Shown one piece after another: positions 47,469 through 57,943 of a stretch of DNA of 64,000 nt. The position numbers and the translations under genes are program-made. The notes beneath the pieces are model-generated. The model saw only the letters and a list, made by a program, of their open reading frames with translations, searched no databases and had not been told where the DNA came from. Numbering within the stretch: the stretch's first letter is position 1; every line of letters starts with the position of its first letter. This DNA is from Woeseia sp. (GTDB taxonomy: Bacteria > Pseudomonadota > Gammaproteobacteria > Steroidobacterales > Woeseiaceae), in assembly GCA_021773015.1 (NCBI GenBank), contig JAJFKW010000004.1, forward strand, positions 1-64,000, read 5' to 3'.

Positions 47469-48428
47469 CTAGTCGGTCGTAGCTGCGGCTGCGAAGGACT
47501 CTACAACGCGCGTCCACGCCCGCGCCAAATTATCGCGATTGTAACCGCCGCCACCTGTGGCTACCACACGCCCATTGCAAAACTCGTCGGCTATTTTGCA
47601 TAGCCTGGATGCGGCCTTCGCATGTGCTTCTTCGGAGTAGCTGAGGTGCGTAATGGGATCGCCGGCAAGACTGTCCGCACCACATTGAAAAATGATGAAC
47701 TCCGGCCTCGCTGCCACTAAATAGGCTTCGACCCGCTCCCATGCAACGTCAAATTCGTCATCCCCGGCACCGGGCTGCATCGGAATGTTCAGCTTGGTAC
47801 CTTTCGCCTTGCCACGCCCTGTTTCGTCTTCTGCGCCAGTACCGGGATACAAGTAGCGCCCATCTTCGTGAACGTCCGCAAAGATCAAGTTGGGATCGTT
47901 TTCGAAGCCGTAAAAGACGCCGTCGCCATGATGCGCGTCGATGTCCACATACGCGATTCTTTGTATGCCGTAATTTTTGCGCAAATATTCCACTGCAACG
48001 CCGCAGTCGTTGAAAACGCAAAAACCTGCTGCTGCATCGCGCGCCGCGTGGTGCAATCCTGCAATCGGAATGAATGCACGGTTTGTCTTGCCGCTCATTA
48101 CCGCATCCACGGCCGCCAAAGTCGTTCCAACTACGTCAGAGGTCACTTCAAACACGCCTGGGAACGCCGGTGTATCACCGCCATCCAGAAAGCCACTCCC
48201 CTCGTGAGACAACTTCGAAACTTGATCGATGTAGTCAGGCGTGTGAAACAAAGCCAACTCATCGACTGTTGCGCGTCGTGTTCCCTGATATTCGACAAGA
48301 CCGTTCAGGCCTGCTCGATCCAATTCCGCATAGAACACATCGTGTCTATCGGGACCAAACGGGTGGCCTTCGCCAAAGCCGTAATGCGCAATCGCGTCAC
48401 CTCTATACACAAAAACCGGATTGCTCAT
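47469..48428 (-). CDS. AcuC/histone-deacetylase-like zinc hydrolase
   Basis: A 319-residue arginase/deacetylase-fold protein. [38 protein letters not shown] and [16 protein letters not shown] hold the zinc ligands (Asp, His, Asp) and catalytic His pair. In Bacillus AcuC deacetylates acetyl-CoA synthetase; an acs gene lies at 57944-59887, but not next to this one. The ATG at 48428 gives [13 protein letters not shown]. It is divergent from ettA. Acetylpolyamine hydrolase is an alternative. Confidence 0.87.
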   Translation of the reverse strand: MSNPVFVYRGDAIAHYGFGEGHPFGPDRHDVFYAELDRAGLNGLVEYQGTRRATVDELALFHTPDYIDQVSKLSHEGSGFLDGGDTPAFPGVFEVTSDVVGTTLAAVDAVMSGKTNRAFIPIAGLHHAARDAAAGFCVFNDCGVAVEYLRKNYGIQRIAYVDIDAHHGDGVFYGFENDPNLIFADVHEDGRYLYPGTGAEDETGRGKAKGTKLNIPMQPGAGDDEFDVAWERVEAYLVAARPEFIIFQCGADSLAGDPITHLSYSEEAHAKAASRLCKIADEFCNGRVVATGGGGYNRDNLARAWTRVVESFAAAATTD

Positions 48429-48529
48429 GATCGAATTCCGTGAGTGGACTACCACTGGCGTTTTCTATTTCTCGCCGCTTACCGGATAATGCGCCCATCC
48501 TTTCAACACCGCAAAGAATTCGCATAGTT

Positions 48530-50203
48530 ATGGCGCAATATATCTACACCATGAATCGCGTGGCCAAAATGGTTCCACCGAAGCGATTCATCATAAGAGA
48601 TATCTCACTCAGTTTTTTTCCTGGCGCAAAAATCGGCGTTCTTGGATTGAATGGTTCGGGCAAATCGTCGCTGCTGCGAATAATGGCCGGACTTGATAAC
48701 GAGTTCGAAGGTGAAGCGCGACCGCAGCCGGGAATTAATATCGGCTACCTGCCACAGGAACCCGAATTGAACGTTTCGAAAGACGTACGTGGCAATGTTG
48801 AAGAAGGCGTTGCGGAAACCAAGGCTTTGTTGGATCGCTTCAACGAAATCAGCGATCGCTTTGCCGAGCCAATGGACGACGAGGAAATGAACGCGCTGCT
48901 TGAAGAACAAGGCAAATTACAAGACGCGATCGACTCGGCGAGTGGCTGGGAATTGAATCGCAAGCTCGATGTTGCGGCTGACGCACTGCGCTTGCCCCCA
49001 TGGGATGCCGATGTAAACAAACTATCGGGTGGTGAAAAGCGCCGAGTCGCGCTCTGTCGGCTCTTGCTGAGCGAACCAGACATGCTACTGCTGGACGAAC
49101 CAACCAACCATCTTGATGCTGAATCCGTCGCTTGGTTGGAGAGATTTCTTGAGGAATATCCCGGCACCGTAATCGCGGTAACGCATGATCGATACTTTCT
49201 GGACAATGTAGCCGGATGGATTCTCGAGCTCGATCGCGGCCATGGCATTCCTTGGGAGGGTAATTATTCGTCGTGGTTGTCGCAGAAAGAACAACGTCTC
49301 GCGCAAGAGGAGTCTTCGGAAAAAGCGCGGCGCAAGGCGATGCAATCAGAGCTCGAATGGGTCCGAGCAAACCCGAAAGGCAGACAAGCGAAATCGAAGG
49401 CGCGCCTCCGACAATTCGAGGAAATCTCCTCGCCGAGTTACCAAAAGCGCAACGAAACAAATGAGATATACATTCCGCCCGGACCACGCCTCGGTGACCT
49501 CGTCATAGAAGCAACTGATATCAAGAAGGCGTTCGGTGAAAAAGTGCTACTCGACGGTTTGAGCTTCACATTGCCCGCCGGCGGCATCGTGGGCATCATC
49601 GGCCCCAACGGTGCGGGTAAGACCACCTTATTTAGGATGATCACAGGAAGCGAAAAACCAGATGCCGGAAAAATCCGCCTAGGTGAAAGTGTTGAAATCG
49701 CCAGTGTTGATCAATCGCGTGACAGTCTTGCCGACAGCAAGACTATTTGGGAAGAGATTTCCGGCGGCCAAGATCTAATTCAAGTAGGGAAATTTGAAAC
49801 ACCATCGCGTGCATACGTTGGTCGTTTTAATTTCCGCGGTAGCGAACAGCAAAAGAAAATAGGCCTTTTATCGGGCGGCGAACGGAATCGTGTTCATCTG
49901 GCAAAAATGCTTCGGTCCGGCGGCAACGTGTTGCTCCTCGATGAACCGACCAATGATCTTGACGTTGAGACACTGCGCGCCCTTGAAGAAGCGCTCCTCG
50001 AATTTCCAGGATCTGTGATTGTGATCTCCCATGATCGGTGGTTCCTCGATAGAATTGCGACGCACATTCTTGCGTTTGAAGGCGATAGCCAGGCAACGTG
50101 GTTCTCTGGAAACTATGCCGACTACGAAGAAGATCGAAAACGCAGACTTGGCAATGATGCCGCACAGCCGCACCGAATTAAGTACAAACGCATCGATGCT
50201 TGA
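48530..50203 (+). CDS. ettA: Energy-dependent translational throttle protein EttA
   Basis: ABC-F ATPase that gates the ribosome E site according to ATP/ADP ratio. Walker A motifs GLNGSGKSS and GPNGAGKTT, signatures [11 protein letters not shown] and [11 protein letters not shown], and the arm segment between sheets ([25 protein letters not shown]) are present. EttA rather than Uup or YheS because it starts [18 protein letters not shown] and has no long C-terminal coiled coil. The ATG at 48530 gives 557 residues. Confidence 0.94.
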   Translation: MAQYIYTMNRVAKMVPPKRFIIRDISLSFFPGAKIGVLGLNGSGKSSLLRIMAGLDNEFEGEARPQPGINIGYLPQEPELNVSKDVRGNVEEGVAETKALLDRFNEISDRFAEPMDDEEMNALLEEQGKLQDAIDSASGWELNRKLDVAADALRLPPWDADVNKLSGGEKRRVALCRLLLSEPDMLLLDEPTNHLDAESVAWLERFLEEYPGTVIAVTHDRYFLDNVAGWILELDRGHGIPWEGNYSSWLSQKEQRLAQEESSEKARRKAMQSELEWVRANPKGRQAKSKARLRQFEEISSPSYQKRNETNEIYIPPGPRLGDLVIEATDIKKAFGEKVLLDGLSFTLPAGGIVGIIGPNGAGKTTLFRMITGSEKPDAGKIRLGESVEIASVDQSRDSLADSKTIWEEISGGQDLIQVGKFETPSRAYVGRFNFRGSEQQKKIGLLSGGERNRVHLAKMLRSGGNVLLLDEPTNDLDVETLRALEEALLEFPGSVIVISHDRWFLDRIATHILAFEGDSQATWFSGNYADYEEDRKRRLGNDAAQPHRIKYKRIDA

Positions 50204-50233
50204 GGCCAGAAAAACACTAAAGGCAGCCCAGAT

Positions 50234-50893
50234 ATGCAAATACTTATCGCTGCAGGAATAATATCTGCAATACTTACGCTGTTTTTTTTCGGTCGCAGCA
50301 TTCGCTGCACTCGGCGCGGTAAATTGCTACGTGCATGCGGCTCCAGCTTTGGCGGAATTTCGTCGCTTGGCATAACGCTGTTGGCCGGCCTTTTGCTGTT
50401 CAACTATCTCACGTACAGCCGCTTGACCGCAGAGCAAGTCGTATCACGAGTCGAATTTCAACAAGTCGGCACGGAGCGTTTCGAAGCCAGGCTGATGATC
50501 GATGGCGAACGTGATCGTTTTTTCACGATCAGCGGCAACGAATGGCAGTTAGATGCCCGAGTTGTGAGTTGGAAGCCGCCAGCAACAATTTTGGGACTAG
50601 AACCGATTTACAAACTCGAGCGATTGAGCGGCCGCTATGCGGACATTGACCGCGAAAAAACCGCGGTTCGAACGGTATATGGATTGGCGGACACCAACAC
50701 TGTTGACGTTTGGGAAATTGCGCGCCGATATCCGTTCTTGCTACCGGGCGTCGATGCGTACTACGGTACTGCGACGTATGTGCCGATGGCGGATGGCGCG
50801 AAATTTGATGTCAGCCTTAGCAGGGACGCGCTCATCGCGCGACCGAGCAACATGGCAGCCAAACAAGCTGTCGGAGCTTGGGACGCCAATTAG
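50234..50893 (+). CDS. Two-helix membrane protein of unknown function
   Basis: A 219-residue protein with helices at ~3-20 and ~44-62, a basic linker (RCTRRGKLLRACG), then a soluble region with EFQQVGTERFEARLMIDGERDRFFTISGNEWQLDARVV and RRYPFLLPGVDAYYGTATYVPMADGAKFDV. It resembles uncharacterised gammaproteobacterial proteins sometimes labelled cation/multidrug efflux; nothing here supports transport. It follows ettA by 30 bases, probably cotranscribed. Confidence 0.8.
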   Translation: MQILIAAGIISAILTLFFFGRSIRCTRRGKLLRACGSSFGGISSLGITLLAGLLLFNYLTYSRLTAEQVVSRVEFQQVGTERFEARLMIDGERDRFFTISGNEWQLDARVVSWKPPATILGLEPIYKLERLSGRYADIDREKTAVRTVYGLADTNTVDVWEIARRYPFLLPGVDAYYGTATYVPMADGAKFDVSLSRDALIARPSNMAAKQAVGAWDAN

Positions 50894-51050
50894 GCCACAC
50901 GCGACGTCACTTCAATGTCGCTTGCGCCGATAATCTCGTGCACTACGTTGCTTCATTATGTTCAACCAATCTTAGTACGTAGCCCGCAAGCTATATACTG
51001 TAGCGGCACTGCGAATACTCATAACAATGCAGTGTGAGACCAACAAAAAT

Positions 51051-51743
51051 ATGCCAATTACGTTAGATCGACATCAGGGGCTATGCCAGGCAACGGACGA
51101 ACAATTCGGCCTTGAATGTCCGTATTGCGGCGTTTACGCACATCTTTCTCCGCAATCAATCCCAGACGCCTCTACCCTGCTGAAAAGTAAACCGAAGCAC
51201 ATCGGATTGGTTTACCAATGCGATGCCTGCAACGCCCCTATATTTTTACGTTTCGCCGTAAAGCAATACACGGAGAATGCCATCGAGCTGTATCAAAATT
51301 TTATCGAATTAGAACGCCCGAAAGAACGTTTTCCGTTTTCCTATCTGCCAAAGCCGACGGAAGTTTTGTTTCGTGAGGCGTTGTCCTGCTATTCCAACAA
51401 CAGTTTCAATGCTTTCGCATCAATGTGTCGTCGCTGTGCGAAAAGTGCGTTTTCTGCCATGGGCGAGGGAGGCAAATTGCGCGCATTTGACGATGTCATG
51501 GTGGCCCAGGGTATTGCTGAGATCGACGACGATAGTTTTGAACCCATTAAGAGAGTGCTGTTCGACACTGGCGAAGACGAATCATTAGCAATTCTGAACC
51601 GTGCCCAAGCCGGCGTTCTATTAGAGGTTCTCAAGGATATGTTTTACCAGTCCTTCGTCCGGCGTGGAAAACTTACGCGCGCAATCAAAGTTCGGCGCCT
51701 ATTCGTGCAGGACGGCAATGGGAGTCTCCGTCCTTCCGCATAA
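51051..51743 (+). CDS. Zinc-ribbon protein with DUF4145-like domain
   Basis: A 230-residue soluble protein. The N-terminal zinc ribbon has Cys23-PY-Cys26 and Cys57-DA-Cys60. The helical remainder (LPKPTEVLFREALSCYSNNSFNAFASMCRRCAKSAF and RAQAGVLLEVLKDMFYQSFVRRGKLTRAI) resembles DUF4145, found in some restriction and stress proteins. Function unknown. The ATG at 51051 is preferred over 51027; neither has a clear ribosome site. It lies alone between the membrane protein and purL. Confidence 0.78.
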   Translation: MPITLDRHQGLCQATDEQFGLECPYCGVYAHLSPQSIPDASTLLKSKPKHIGLVYQCDACNAPIFLRFAVKQYTENAIELYQNFIELERPKERFPFSYLPKPTEVLFREALSCYSNNSFNAFASMCRRCAKSAFSAMGEGGKLRAFDDVMVAQGIAEIDDDSFEPIKRVLFDTGEDESLAILNRAQAGVLLEVLKDMFYQSFVRRGKLTRAIKVRRLFVQDGNGSLRPSA

Positions 51744-51769
51744 ATCTATACTGAGCGGCACTACCGCAA

Positions 51770-54700
51770 TTAGAGTAATTCCATTCGCGCGTTGTGAAAC
51801 ATGCGCATCCACGGGCCCTCCTCGCCCCAGTCTTCTGGATGCCAGGAATTTTGCATGGTTAGCGCGACTCGTTCTGGGTGCGGCATCATTATCGTAACGC
51901 TCCCATCGTCGGTCGTCAGACCGCAGATGCCATCGCCAGAACCATTTGGATTTGCTGGATAGGTATTTGCAACGGCGCCGTAGTTATCAACATAGCGAAG
52001 CGCGACTGCCGCAGAATTCTGATCCGCAAGATTACGAAATACTGCACGACCCTCGCCATGCGATGTCGCGATTGGAATCCAGGAACCCTCCATACCGCGA
52101 AGCAAAATCGACGGGCTCCGGGCCACTTTGACCAAACCAAAACGCGCTTCGAATTGCTCCGATTCGTTACGCAAGAACGCCGGCCAATGTTCGGCCCCGG
52201 GAATTAGCGAACGTAGGTGCGACATCATCTGGCAACCGTTACACACACCCAGTGCAAAGCTATCGCTGCGCTCAAAAAATTTGGCAAATTCATCGCTCAA
52301 TGCTGCGTTGTATAGAATAGATTTCGCCCAACCCCCTCCAGCGCCAAGTACATCTCCAAACGAAAAACCGCCGCAAGCAACTAGACCTTGATAATCGGCG
52401 AGAGATTCTCGCTTCTCAACAAGGTCGCTCATGTGCACGTCGTAAGTGTCAAAACCCGCCCGCATGAATGCCGCAGCCATTTCGTATTGACTGTTAACCC
52501 CCTGTTCTCTGAGAACAGCAATCTTCGGCTTGGTAGCGCCGATAGCCGGGCTAGCGACTTCATTAGTGTCGAACGTTAGCTTGACCTGAATCCCAGGGTC
52601 GTCAGCATCCAATATTGCATCAAATTGTTGCTTGGCTGTAGCCGGGTTATCGCGCAGCGATTGCAATTTCCAACTGGTCTCCGACCACGCACGTTGCATA
52701 TCGATTCGATCAAGCCGCAATATGACTTCGTCATCATTGCAAATGCTCAGTTGTTCCGCAGCATCGACCTCACCTATGTCAATCCACGCGACTTCGCAAT
52801 GTTCCAAAATTCGCTGCGCACTAACAAGGTTCTCTTGCTGAATTTGCAGCACTGCACCGAGCTCTTCATTAAATAACTGCGCCAATACATCTTTTTCCGA
52901 TCCGGCAAGCCGCAAACGCGCGCCACAATGTCCGGCGAACATCATTTCGGCGATCGTTGCAAACAGGCCACCATCCGAGCGGTCGTGGTAAGCAGAAACG
53001 AAACCTTCGGCGCTCAATTTTTGAATCGCCGCAAAAAAGTTTTTCAAGAGGTTGGGATTGTCTAAGTCCGGCGTGGGCCCGCCGGACCGCGAGAAAACCT
53101 GCGCCAAAACAGATGCACCGAGCCTATTCGCGCCGTCTGAAAGATCGAGTAGCAATAGGTGTCCAACACCCGTCGCAGAAACAAGTTGCGGCGTCAGATG
53201 CTTTCTTACGTCGCTCACCGGTGCGAATGCCGAAACAATTAACGAAAGCGGTGCAACGACTTGGTACTCACTGTCGTCCTCTGTCCAGGTCGTTTTTAGC
53301 GACATCGAATCTTTACCAACTGGAATCGCAATTCCCAACGACCGGCACAATTCGGCACCGACCGCTCTCACCGTGTCGAACAGATTCGCATCTTCGCCAG
53401 GATGGCCCGCAGCAGCCATCCAATTGGCAGACAAACGAATTTGTTTGAGGTCGTTGACCGGCGCGGCCGCCATATTCGTGATGGCCTCGCCTACTGCCAT
53501 GCGACCCGATGCGGGCGCATTGAGGGTCGCCAAAGGCGTTCGCTCGCCCATTGCCATTGCCTCGCCCGTCGTATTGGAAAATCCGCTCGCGGTTATTGCG
53601 ACATCGCTAACCGGTACTTGCCACGGCCCAATGAGTTGGTCCCGTACCGTTAACCCGCCGACAGTCCGGTCGCCAATGTGAATAAGAAACGACTTGTCAG
53701 CAACTGCCGGCAGTTGCAGTACGCGCAGTGCAGCCTCTTCTAACTCGATATCGTCAAGGTCTAGCGAGGATTCGGCTACGCTAACCCGCTTGACGTCCCG
53801 AGTCAGTTGCGGCGTTTTACCAAGTAGCATATCCATTGGCATGTCGACAACGATATTGGAGAAATCTCGGTCATGAACAACCAGCCGCTGCGTTTCAGTC
53901 AACGTACCAATTACCGCCTGCGGACAGCGCTCGCGCGCACAAATAGCCGCAAATTCTTCCGTTCGATCCGCCGAAATAATTAGCACATAGCGCTCCTGCG
54001 CTTCGTTACACCAAATTCCCATCGGCGACATTGTGCTTTCGGCATTCGGAATATCGCGAAGTTCGATTTGGGCGCCAAGTTTGCTGTGATCGACTGCTTC
54101 AGGTACCGCATTAGACAATCCACCCGCGCCAACATCGTGAATTAGCAATATTGGGCTGGCGTCACCCATCGCACAGCAACGATCAATGACTTCTTGTGCA
54201 CGGCGTTCAATTTCCGGATTTCCCCGTTGCACTGATGCGAAATCGAGATCTTCAGTACTGCTACCGCTACTCAGACTGGATGCAGCGCCACCGCCGAGAC
54301 CGATCAACATCGCAGGCCCACCCAACACTACAATTTTATCGCCGGCTGCTACATCAATTTTCAGCGCGTGTTGCGCACGGATATTACCCATCCCGCCGGC
54401 AATCATAATTGGCTTGTGATAACCGCGTATTAGATTGTTTGGCCCGCGATCAGGCGCATATTCGTAGCTTCGAAAATAGCCAAGCAGGTTTGGCCGCCCA
54501 AACTCATTGTTAAACGCCGCACCGCCAACAGGCCCATCCAACATGATTTGCAGTGGCGTGGCGACGCGATCTGGATGCGGAAACGACGACTCCCAGGGTT
54601 GCTTGAGACCTGGAATACGCAGGTGCGAAACACTAAAACCCGTTAGCCCCGCCTTAGGCTTGCCACCCAATCCAGTCGCGCCCTCGTCGCGAATCTCGCC

Positions 54701-55666
54701 GCCAGAACCGGTCGCTGCACCGGCAAAGGGCGAAATTGCCGTTGGGTGATTGTGTGTCTCCACCTTCATCAAAATGTGAATCATTTCTTCAGAACAGGCG
54801 AATTTCCGATCATCGCTGGTGGCCATCAAACGATGACCCGACCACCCTTCGATGACAGCAGCATTGTCCGAGTAGGCCGAAATTACCCCTTCCGGCGAAG
54901 CGGCCGTTGTAATTTTGATCATCGGGAACAGCTTTTCGCTTTCCATGTTGCCGTCAATCACCCAATCCGCGTTAAAAATTTTGTGTCTGCAATGTTCGGA
55001 ATTTGCCTGGGCGAACATCATGAGCTCGACATCCGTTGGATCGCGCGCCAATAATAAATAGTTTTTGTGCAGATAGCGCAATTCGTCGTTCGACAGCGCC
55101 AGACCGAGTTCTTCGTTGATTTTTGTCAGAGCAGTAATTCCATTCTTCAGCAGCGGCACCGATTGGAAAGTTTCCCCCTCGGCCGATGAGATTTCGAGCT
55201 GCGCCGCACCAAGAATTAGTGTTTCCGTCATTCTGTCATGAAGTTTTGCACCCAACTTCGATAATCGGCGCGTATCGCTTTGCGGGACACCACCGATGGC
55301 ATAGGTAATGCCACGTTCAACTTTGAGTACGTCTTGCAGGCCGCACGCATGAAAAATATCCGTGGCTTTGCTCGACCATGGAGAAATGGTGCCGAATCTC
55401 GGTACCGCGGAGACCGCCGCCCATTCGTGATCGGTGTCCGTGGCAGAAATCTCGCCAACCAGCAGTTCGAGAATCTTTGATCGATCCGTAATCGAGAGCG
55501 TACTAGTTGATTCTATAAAGTATTCGAAACGTGCTGAAAGTCCGCATACTCTTGCATCGATAGCCCGCAGAATATTGACGAGCTGTGCCAGTCTAAATTC
55601 CGACAATGCAGGCTGTCCTGGCAGGCGAACGGTCTTACGCATGGGAGAATGCGGCAAATTTGTCAT
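51770..55666 (-). CDS. purL: Phosphoribosylformylglycinamidine synthase
   Basis: Single-chain large PurL, 1298 residues (E. coli 1295). It converts FGAR and glutamine to FGAM with ATP. Order: PurS-like N-terminus (PALSEFRLAQLVNILRAIDARV), linker, two PurM-like ATP-grasp-type halves (MKVETHNHPTAISPFAGAATGSGGEIRDEGATG and the second with GKDSMSLKT), and a class I glutaminase with Cys in LGVCNGCQMMSHL. The ATG at 55666 is used; an ATG at 55642 is also possible. mltF is 6.8 kb away rather than adjacent. Confidence 0.95.
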   Translation of the reverse strand: MTNLPHSPMRKTVRLPGQPALSEFRLAQLVNILRAIDARVCGLSARFEYFIESTSTLSITDRSKILELLVGEISATDTDHEWAAVSAVPRFGTISPWSSKATDIFHACGLQDVLKVERGITYAIGGVPQSDTRRLSKLGAKLHDRMTETLILGAAQLEISSAEGETFQSVPLLKNGITALTKINEELGLALSNDELRYLHKNYLLLARDPTDVELMMFAQANSEHCRHKIFNADWVIDGNMESEKLFPMIKITTAASPEGVISAYSDNAAVIEGWSGHRLMATSDDRKFACSEEMIHILMKVETHNHPTAISPFAGAATGSGGEIRDEGATGLGGKPKAGLTGFSVSHLRIPGLKQPWESSFPHPDRVATPLQIMLDGPVGGAAFNNEFGRPNLLGYFRSYEYAPDRGPNNLIRGYHKPIMIAGGMGNIRAQHALKIDVAAGDKIVVLGGPAMLIGLGGGAASSLSSGSSTEDLDFASVQRGNPEIERRAQEVIDRCCAMGDASPILLIHDVGAGGLSNAVPEAVDHSKLGAQIELRDIPNAESTMSPMGIWCNEAQERYVLIISADRTEEFAAICARERCPQAVIGTLTETQRLVVHDRDFSNIVVDMPMDMLLGKTPQLTRDVKRVSVAESSLDLDDIELEEAALRVLQLPAVADKSFLIHIGDRTVGGLTVRDQLIGPWQVPVSDVAITASGFSNTTGEAMAMGERTPLATLNAPASGRMAVGEAITNMAAAPVNDLKQIRLSANWMAAAGHPGEDANLFDTVRAVGAELCRSLGIAIPVGKDSMSLKTTWTEDDSEYQVVAPLSLIVSAFAPVSDVRKHLTPQLVSATGVGHLLLLDLSDGANRLGASVLAQVFSRSGGPTPDLDNPNLLKNFFAAIQKLSAEGFVSAYHDRSDGGLFATIAEMMFAGHCGARLRLAGSEKDVLAQLFNEELGAVLQIQQENLVSAQRILEHCEVAWIDIGEVDAAEQLSICNDDEVILRLDRIDMQRAWSETSWKLQSLRDNPATAKQQFDAILDADDPGIQVKLTFDTNEVASPAIGATKPKIAVLREQGVNSQYEMAAAFMRAGFDTYDVHMSDLVEKRESLADYQGLVACGGFSFGDVLGAGGGWAKSILYNAALSDEFAKFFERSDSFALGVCNGCQMMSHLRSLIPGAEHWPAFLRNESEQFEARFGLVKVARSPSILLRGMEGSWIPIATSHGEGRAVFRNLADQNSAAVALRYVDNYGAVANTYPANPNGSGDGICGLTTDDGSVTIMMPHPERVALTMQNSWHPEDWGEEGPWMRMFHNARMELL

Positions 55667-55817
55667 AAGCGACGACAAAAACGTAGGCCCTCTATAGTCG
55701 ATTGCGTGACCGTGAAAAAAATGCTGCGGCGCGTTGGTACCGTGTAACAACAGCAAACGGGTCGCCGCTGATAACCGGCGAGTTTTGCACAATCACGAAA
55801 ATTTTTGAGGCAATTAT
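55667..55817. other. Upstream region of purL
   Basis: No gene supported. The region between purL and the repeat copies should hold the purL promoter; no clear PurR box or sigma-70 pair was recognised by eye. Confidence 0.3.
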
Positions 55818-56034
55818 CCGAACTGCACTAGACCGTACGATGAATAACATTTGTATAAGTTTTGACTCTGATGAAAGCGCAAATTCTTCACTCAACTAAT
55901 GGTCAATTCGCACCTTGAGGCCCCAGTATTAATTGTCCGTGCTGCAATAGTCCGTAAGATGAACGCCATCTATTTTTAATTTAATTCAGGTGGAAGCGCA
56001 ATTTTTGCACTTCACTAAAGATCAATTCGCACCT
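55818..56034 (+). repeat. Two diverged copies of the dispersed repeat
   Basis: Two direct copies of about 97 bases, 119 bases apart: 55818-55915 and 55937-56033. Both run from CCG..CTGCA.TAG.CCGTA.GATGAA to TCAATTCGCACC. The second contains TCAGGTGGAAGCGCAA and CACTTCACTAAAGATC, matching the loop and arm of the tRNA-array units (TCAGGTGGAAGTGCAA; CACTAAAGAT). The element ends 18 bases before the DUF1820 stop. Confidence 0.75.
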
Positions 56035-56051
56035 GGCAATCGCTCTCATGT

Positions 56052-56381
56052 CTATTTTGAGGGCGAATTGGGGGTGTACATCGGGACAGGAAATTGCGTC
56101 ACGTTGCCCTCAATTTTGGAGATTTTGCTGGTGCCCTCCTTATCGACCTCGTCGATTCGTAAAATTGAGTGCATCGGCAAATAGGTGCGTTTAACGCCTT
56201 CGAACTCTGATTTTATTTTTTCCTCCGAAGGATCTACAACGACTGATGTCCGCTCGCCGAAAACTAACTGTTCGACTTCCACAAAACCAAAAAGCGAGCC
56301 ATGACCAACCGATCTAGCATAAATCTCGTAAATTTGGCCCTGATTCATAAAGGCCACTTTGTATAATTTCTTTGCGCTCAT
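56052..56381 (-). CDS. DUF1820 family protein
   Basis: A 109-residue small soluble protein: LYKVAFMNQGQIYEIYARSVGHGSLFGFVEVEQLVFGE...FEGVKRTYLPMHSILRIDEVDKEG. It is a conserved gammaproteobacterial family of unknown function. The ATG at 56381 has GGAA seven bases upstream. It lies between the repeat pair and a TagH-like gene on the other strand. Confidence 0.88.
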   Translation of the reverse strand: MSAKKLYKVAFMNQGQIYEIYARSVGHGSLFGFVEVEQLVFGERTSVVVDPSEEKIKSEFEGVKRTYLPMHSILRIDEVDKEGTSKISKIEGNVTQFPVPMYTPNSPSK

Positions 56382-56655
56382 GCTGCGTTCCAAGAGTTTC
56401 AGTTGGGTCGCTCGAACAGAGGAGTCCGCCGAGCAGTCGGTCGCTAGTGTAACCAAAATTCGAGCGTCGAACCGTATAAATACTTGTGTTGATCTTATCC
56501 TTATATGGTCAATCTATCACGAAACTCGTAATGATAAGTTATCCAACAGTGGTGATTTATGTGAACTACTCGGCAGCGGAAAAACGCCCTAAATTCGACA
56601 ATTTGCACTGGAAAATTCGACTGGAATCATCGAAAGGCTACGGGCGACTTAAGGT

Positions 56656-57921
56656 ATGTCACTGCAATTACAGATAGTAAGCGATCACAGGGAAATTCTC
56701 GGTGATGACGACGTTCGATTATTCCGCGAAGACGGCGGAACGATCGGTCGATCTTTGGAGAATGACTGGATCTTGCCTGATCCTGATCGATTCATATCAG
56801 GCAGGCACGCGACCGTAGATTTTCAGAGCGGGGCGTACTATTTGGCCGACGTCAGCACCAACGGTGTTTACGTGAACGACGAGCACGAGCCGTTGGGCAA
56901 GGGAAATCCTCGAAGACTATTTGACGGCGACAAGCTTCGCATGGGCGACATCGAGTTTCAGGTAACGCTCGATGAAGGCGAAGGCCTGGAAATGCCACCA
57001 CCGGCACCAATGAGCGTCGTACCGGATCACATTGAGCAGTTGGTAGCCGAAGAGCCGCTAAAAACCGGAATTCAGTTGCTCGACGAAGAAGCCCTGACCG
57101 GCGACGAGGAATTTCAGGCTGCGCTTTTCGGTGGTTCAGCCAAAGACTCGAGTACGAAACCGGCCAAGGCGAAGGTGTCTAATGCACGTAATCCGTTCGA
57201 TGCTAGCGAAGCGGAAAGTGGCCCTGGCGTAGAGGAACTGATGGACGCATTCCTTGGCGGACTAGGGATTCAACGTTCGGAATTGCACCCGTCGACCGAC
57301 CCGTTTGAGGTGATGGCGAATGCTGGCCACGTGCTCAAGGAATTTGTCGAAGGTATAAGCGATTTATTGTTGGCGAGATCGAGCGTCAAGAGCATGTTCC
57401 GACTGGATCAGACAACGGTCCTGCCACGCCACAATAACCCGCTAAAGTTGGCTGAGAACACACAAGACTCCATCAAGCAACTACTAGTCGGTCGAGAGGG
57501 CGAATATTTGGGACCGTTGGACAGCGTGCGTGAAGTTTGCCGTGACTTAAGATTTCATCATGACGCGGTCCTGCAAGGTATGACTCAAGCATTCTTGGAA
57601 TTTAGTGATCGATTTGACCCAGACGAGTTAAAGGATAACTTTGATCGCACGCTTAACAAAAAACCCGTGTTCAGTGCGATGAATCAGCTCAAGTATTGGC
57701 AGTTGTATTGCGACCTGTATCCGATCATGACTCAACAGGGGTCCGGCCAGTTGCCGCACCATTTTGGCGAAGATTTTGTGCGTGCCTACGAGCGGCAAAT
57801 AGCGGAGTACAAACGCCTTGACCGCGGTGACAGTACGTCGACGCAGCTAGCTGAACCCAACGTTGCAGCTCAAAATGACGAGGAATTAGCTGATCAGGTT
57901 GATCATAACAACGACTGGTAG
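56656..57921 (+). CDS. tagH: TagH-like FHA-domain protein
   Basis: A 421-residue soluble protein. The N-terminal FHA domain (~1-105) has GTIGRSLENDWILPDPDRFISGRHATV and STNGVYVN, the phosphothreonine-binding loop. The C-terminal ~200 residues (ANAGHVLKEFVEGISDLLLARSSVKSMFRLDQTTV..NNPLKLAENTQDSIKQLL) match the TagH family of type VI secretion. No other T6SS gene is in the window, so this is either an orphan or a reused module. With two Hanks kinases elsewhere in the window, a phospho-signalling role is plausible but unproven. Confidence 0.85.
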   Translation: MSLQLQIVSDHREILGDDDVRLFREDGGTIGRSLENDWILPDPDRFISGRHATVDFQSGAYYLADVSTNGVYVNDEHEPLGKGNPRRLFDGDKLRMGDIEFQVTLDEGEGLEMPPPAPMSVVPDHIEQLVAEEPLKTGIQLLDEEALTGDEEFQAALFGGSAKDSSTKPAKAKVSNARNPFDASEAESGPGVEELMDAFLGGLGIQRSELHPSTDPFEVMANAGHVLKEFVEGISDLLLARSSVKSMFRLDQTTVLPRHNNPLKLAENTQDSIKQLLVGREGEYLGPLDSVREVCRDLRFHHDAVLQGMTQAFLEFSDRFDPDELKDNFDRTLNKKPVFSAMNQLKYWQLYCDLYPIMTQQGSGQLPHHFGEDFVRAYERQIAEYKRLDRGDSTSTQLAEPNVAAQNDEELADQVDHNNDW

Positions 57922-57943
57922 TCGTCGTTAAGTGCAAATGACG

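Noticed and set aside
57911-57925. Terminator between the TagH-like gene and acs (ACGACT/AGTCGT)
   Set aside because: A perfect 6-bp stem with a 3-base loop spans the stop codon but no T run follows.
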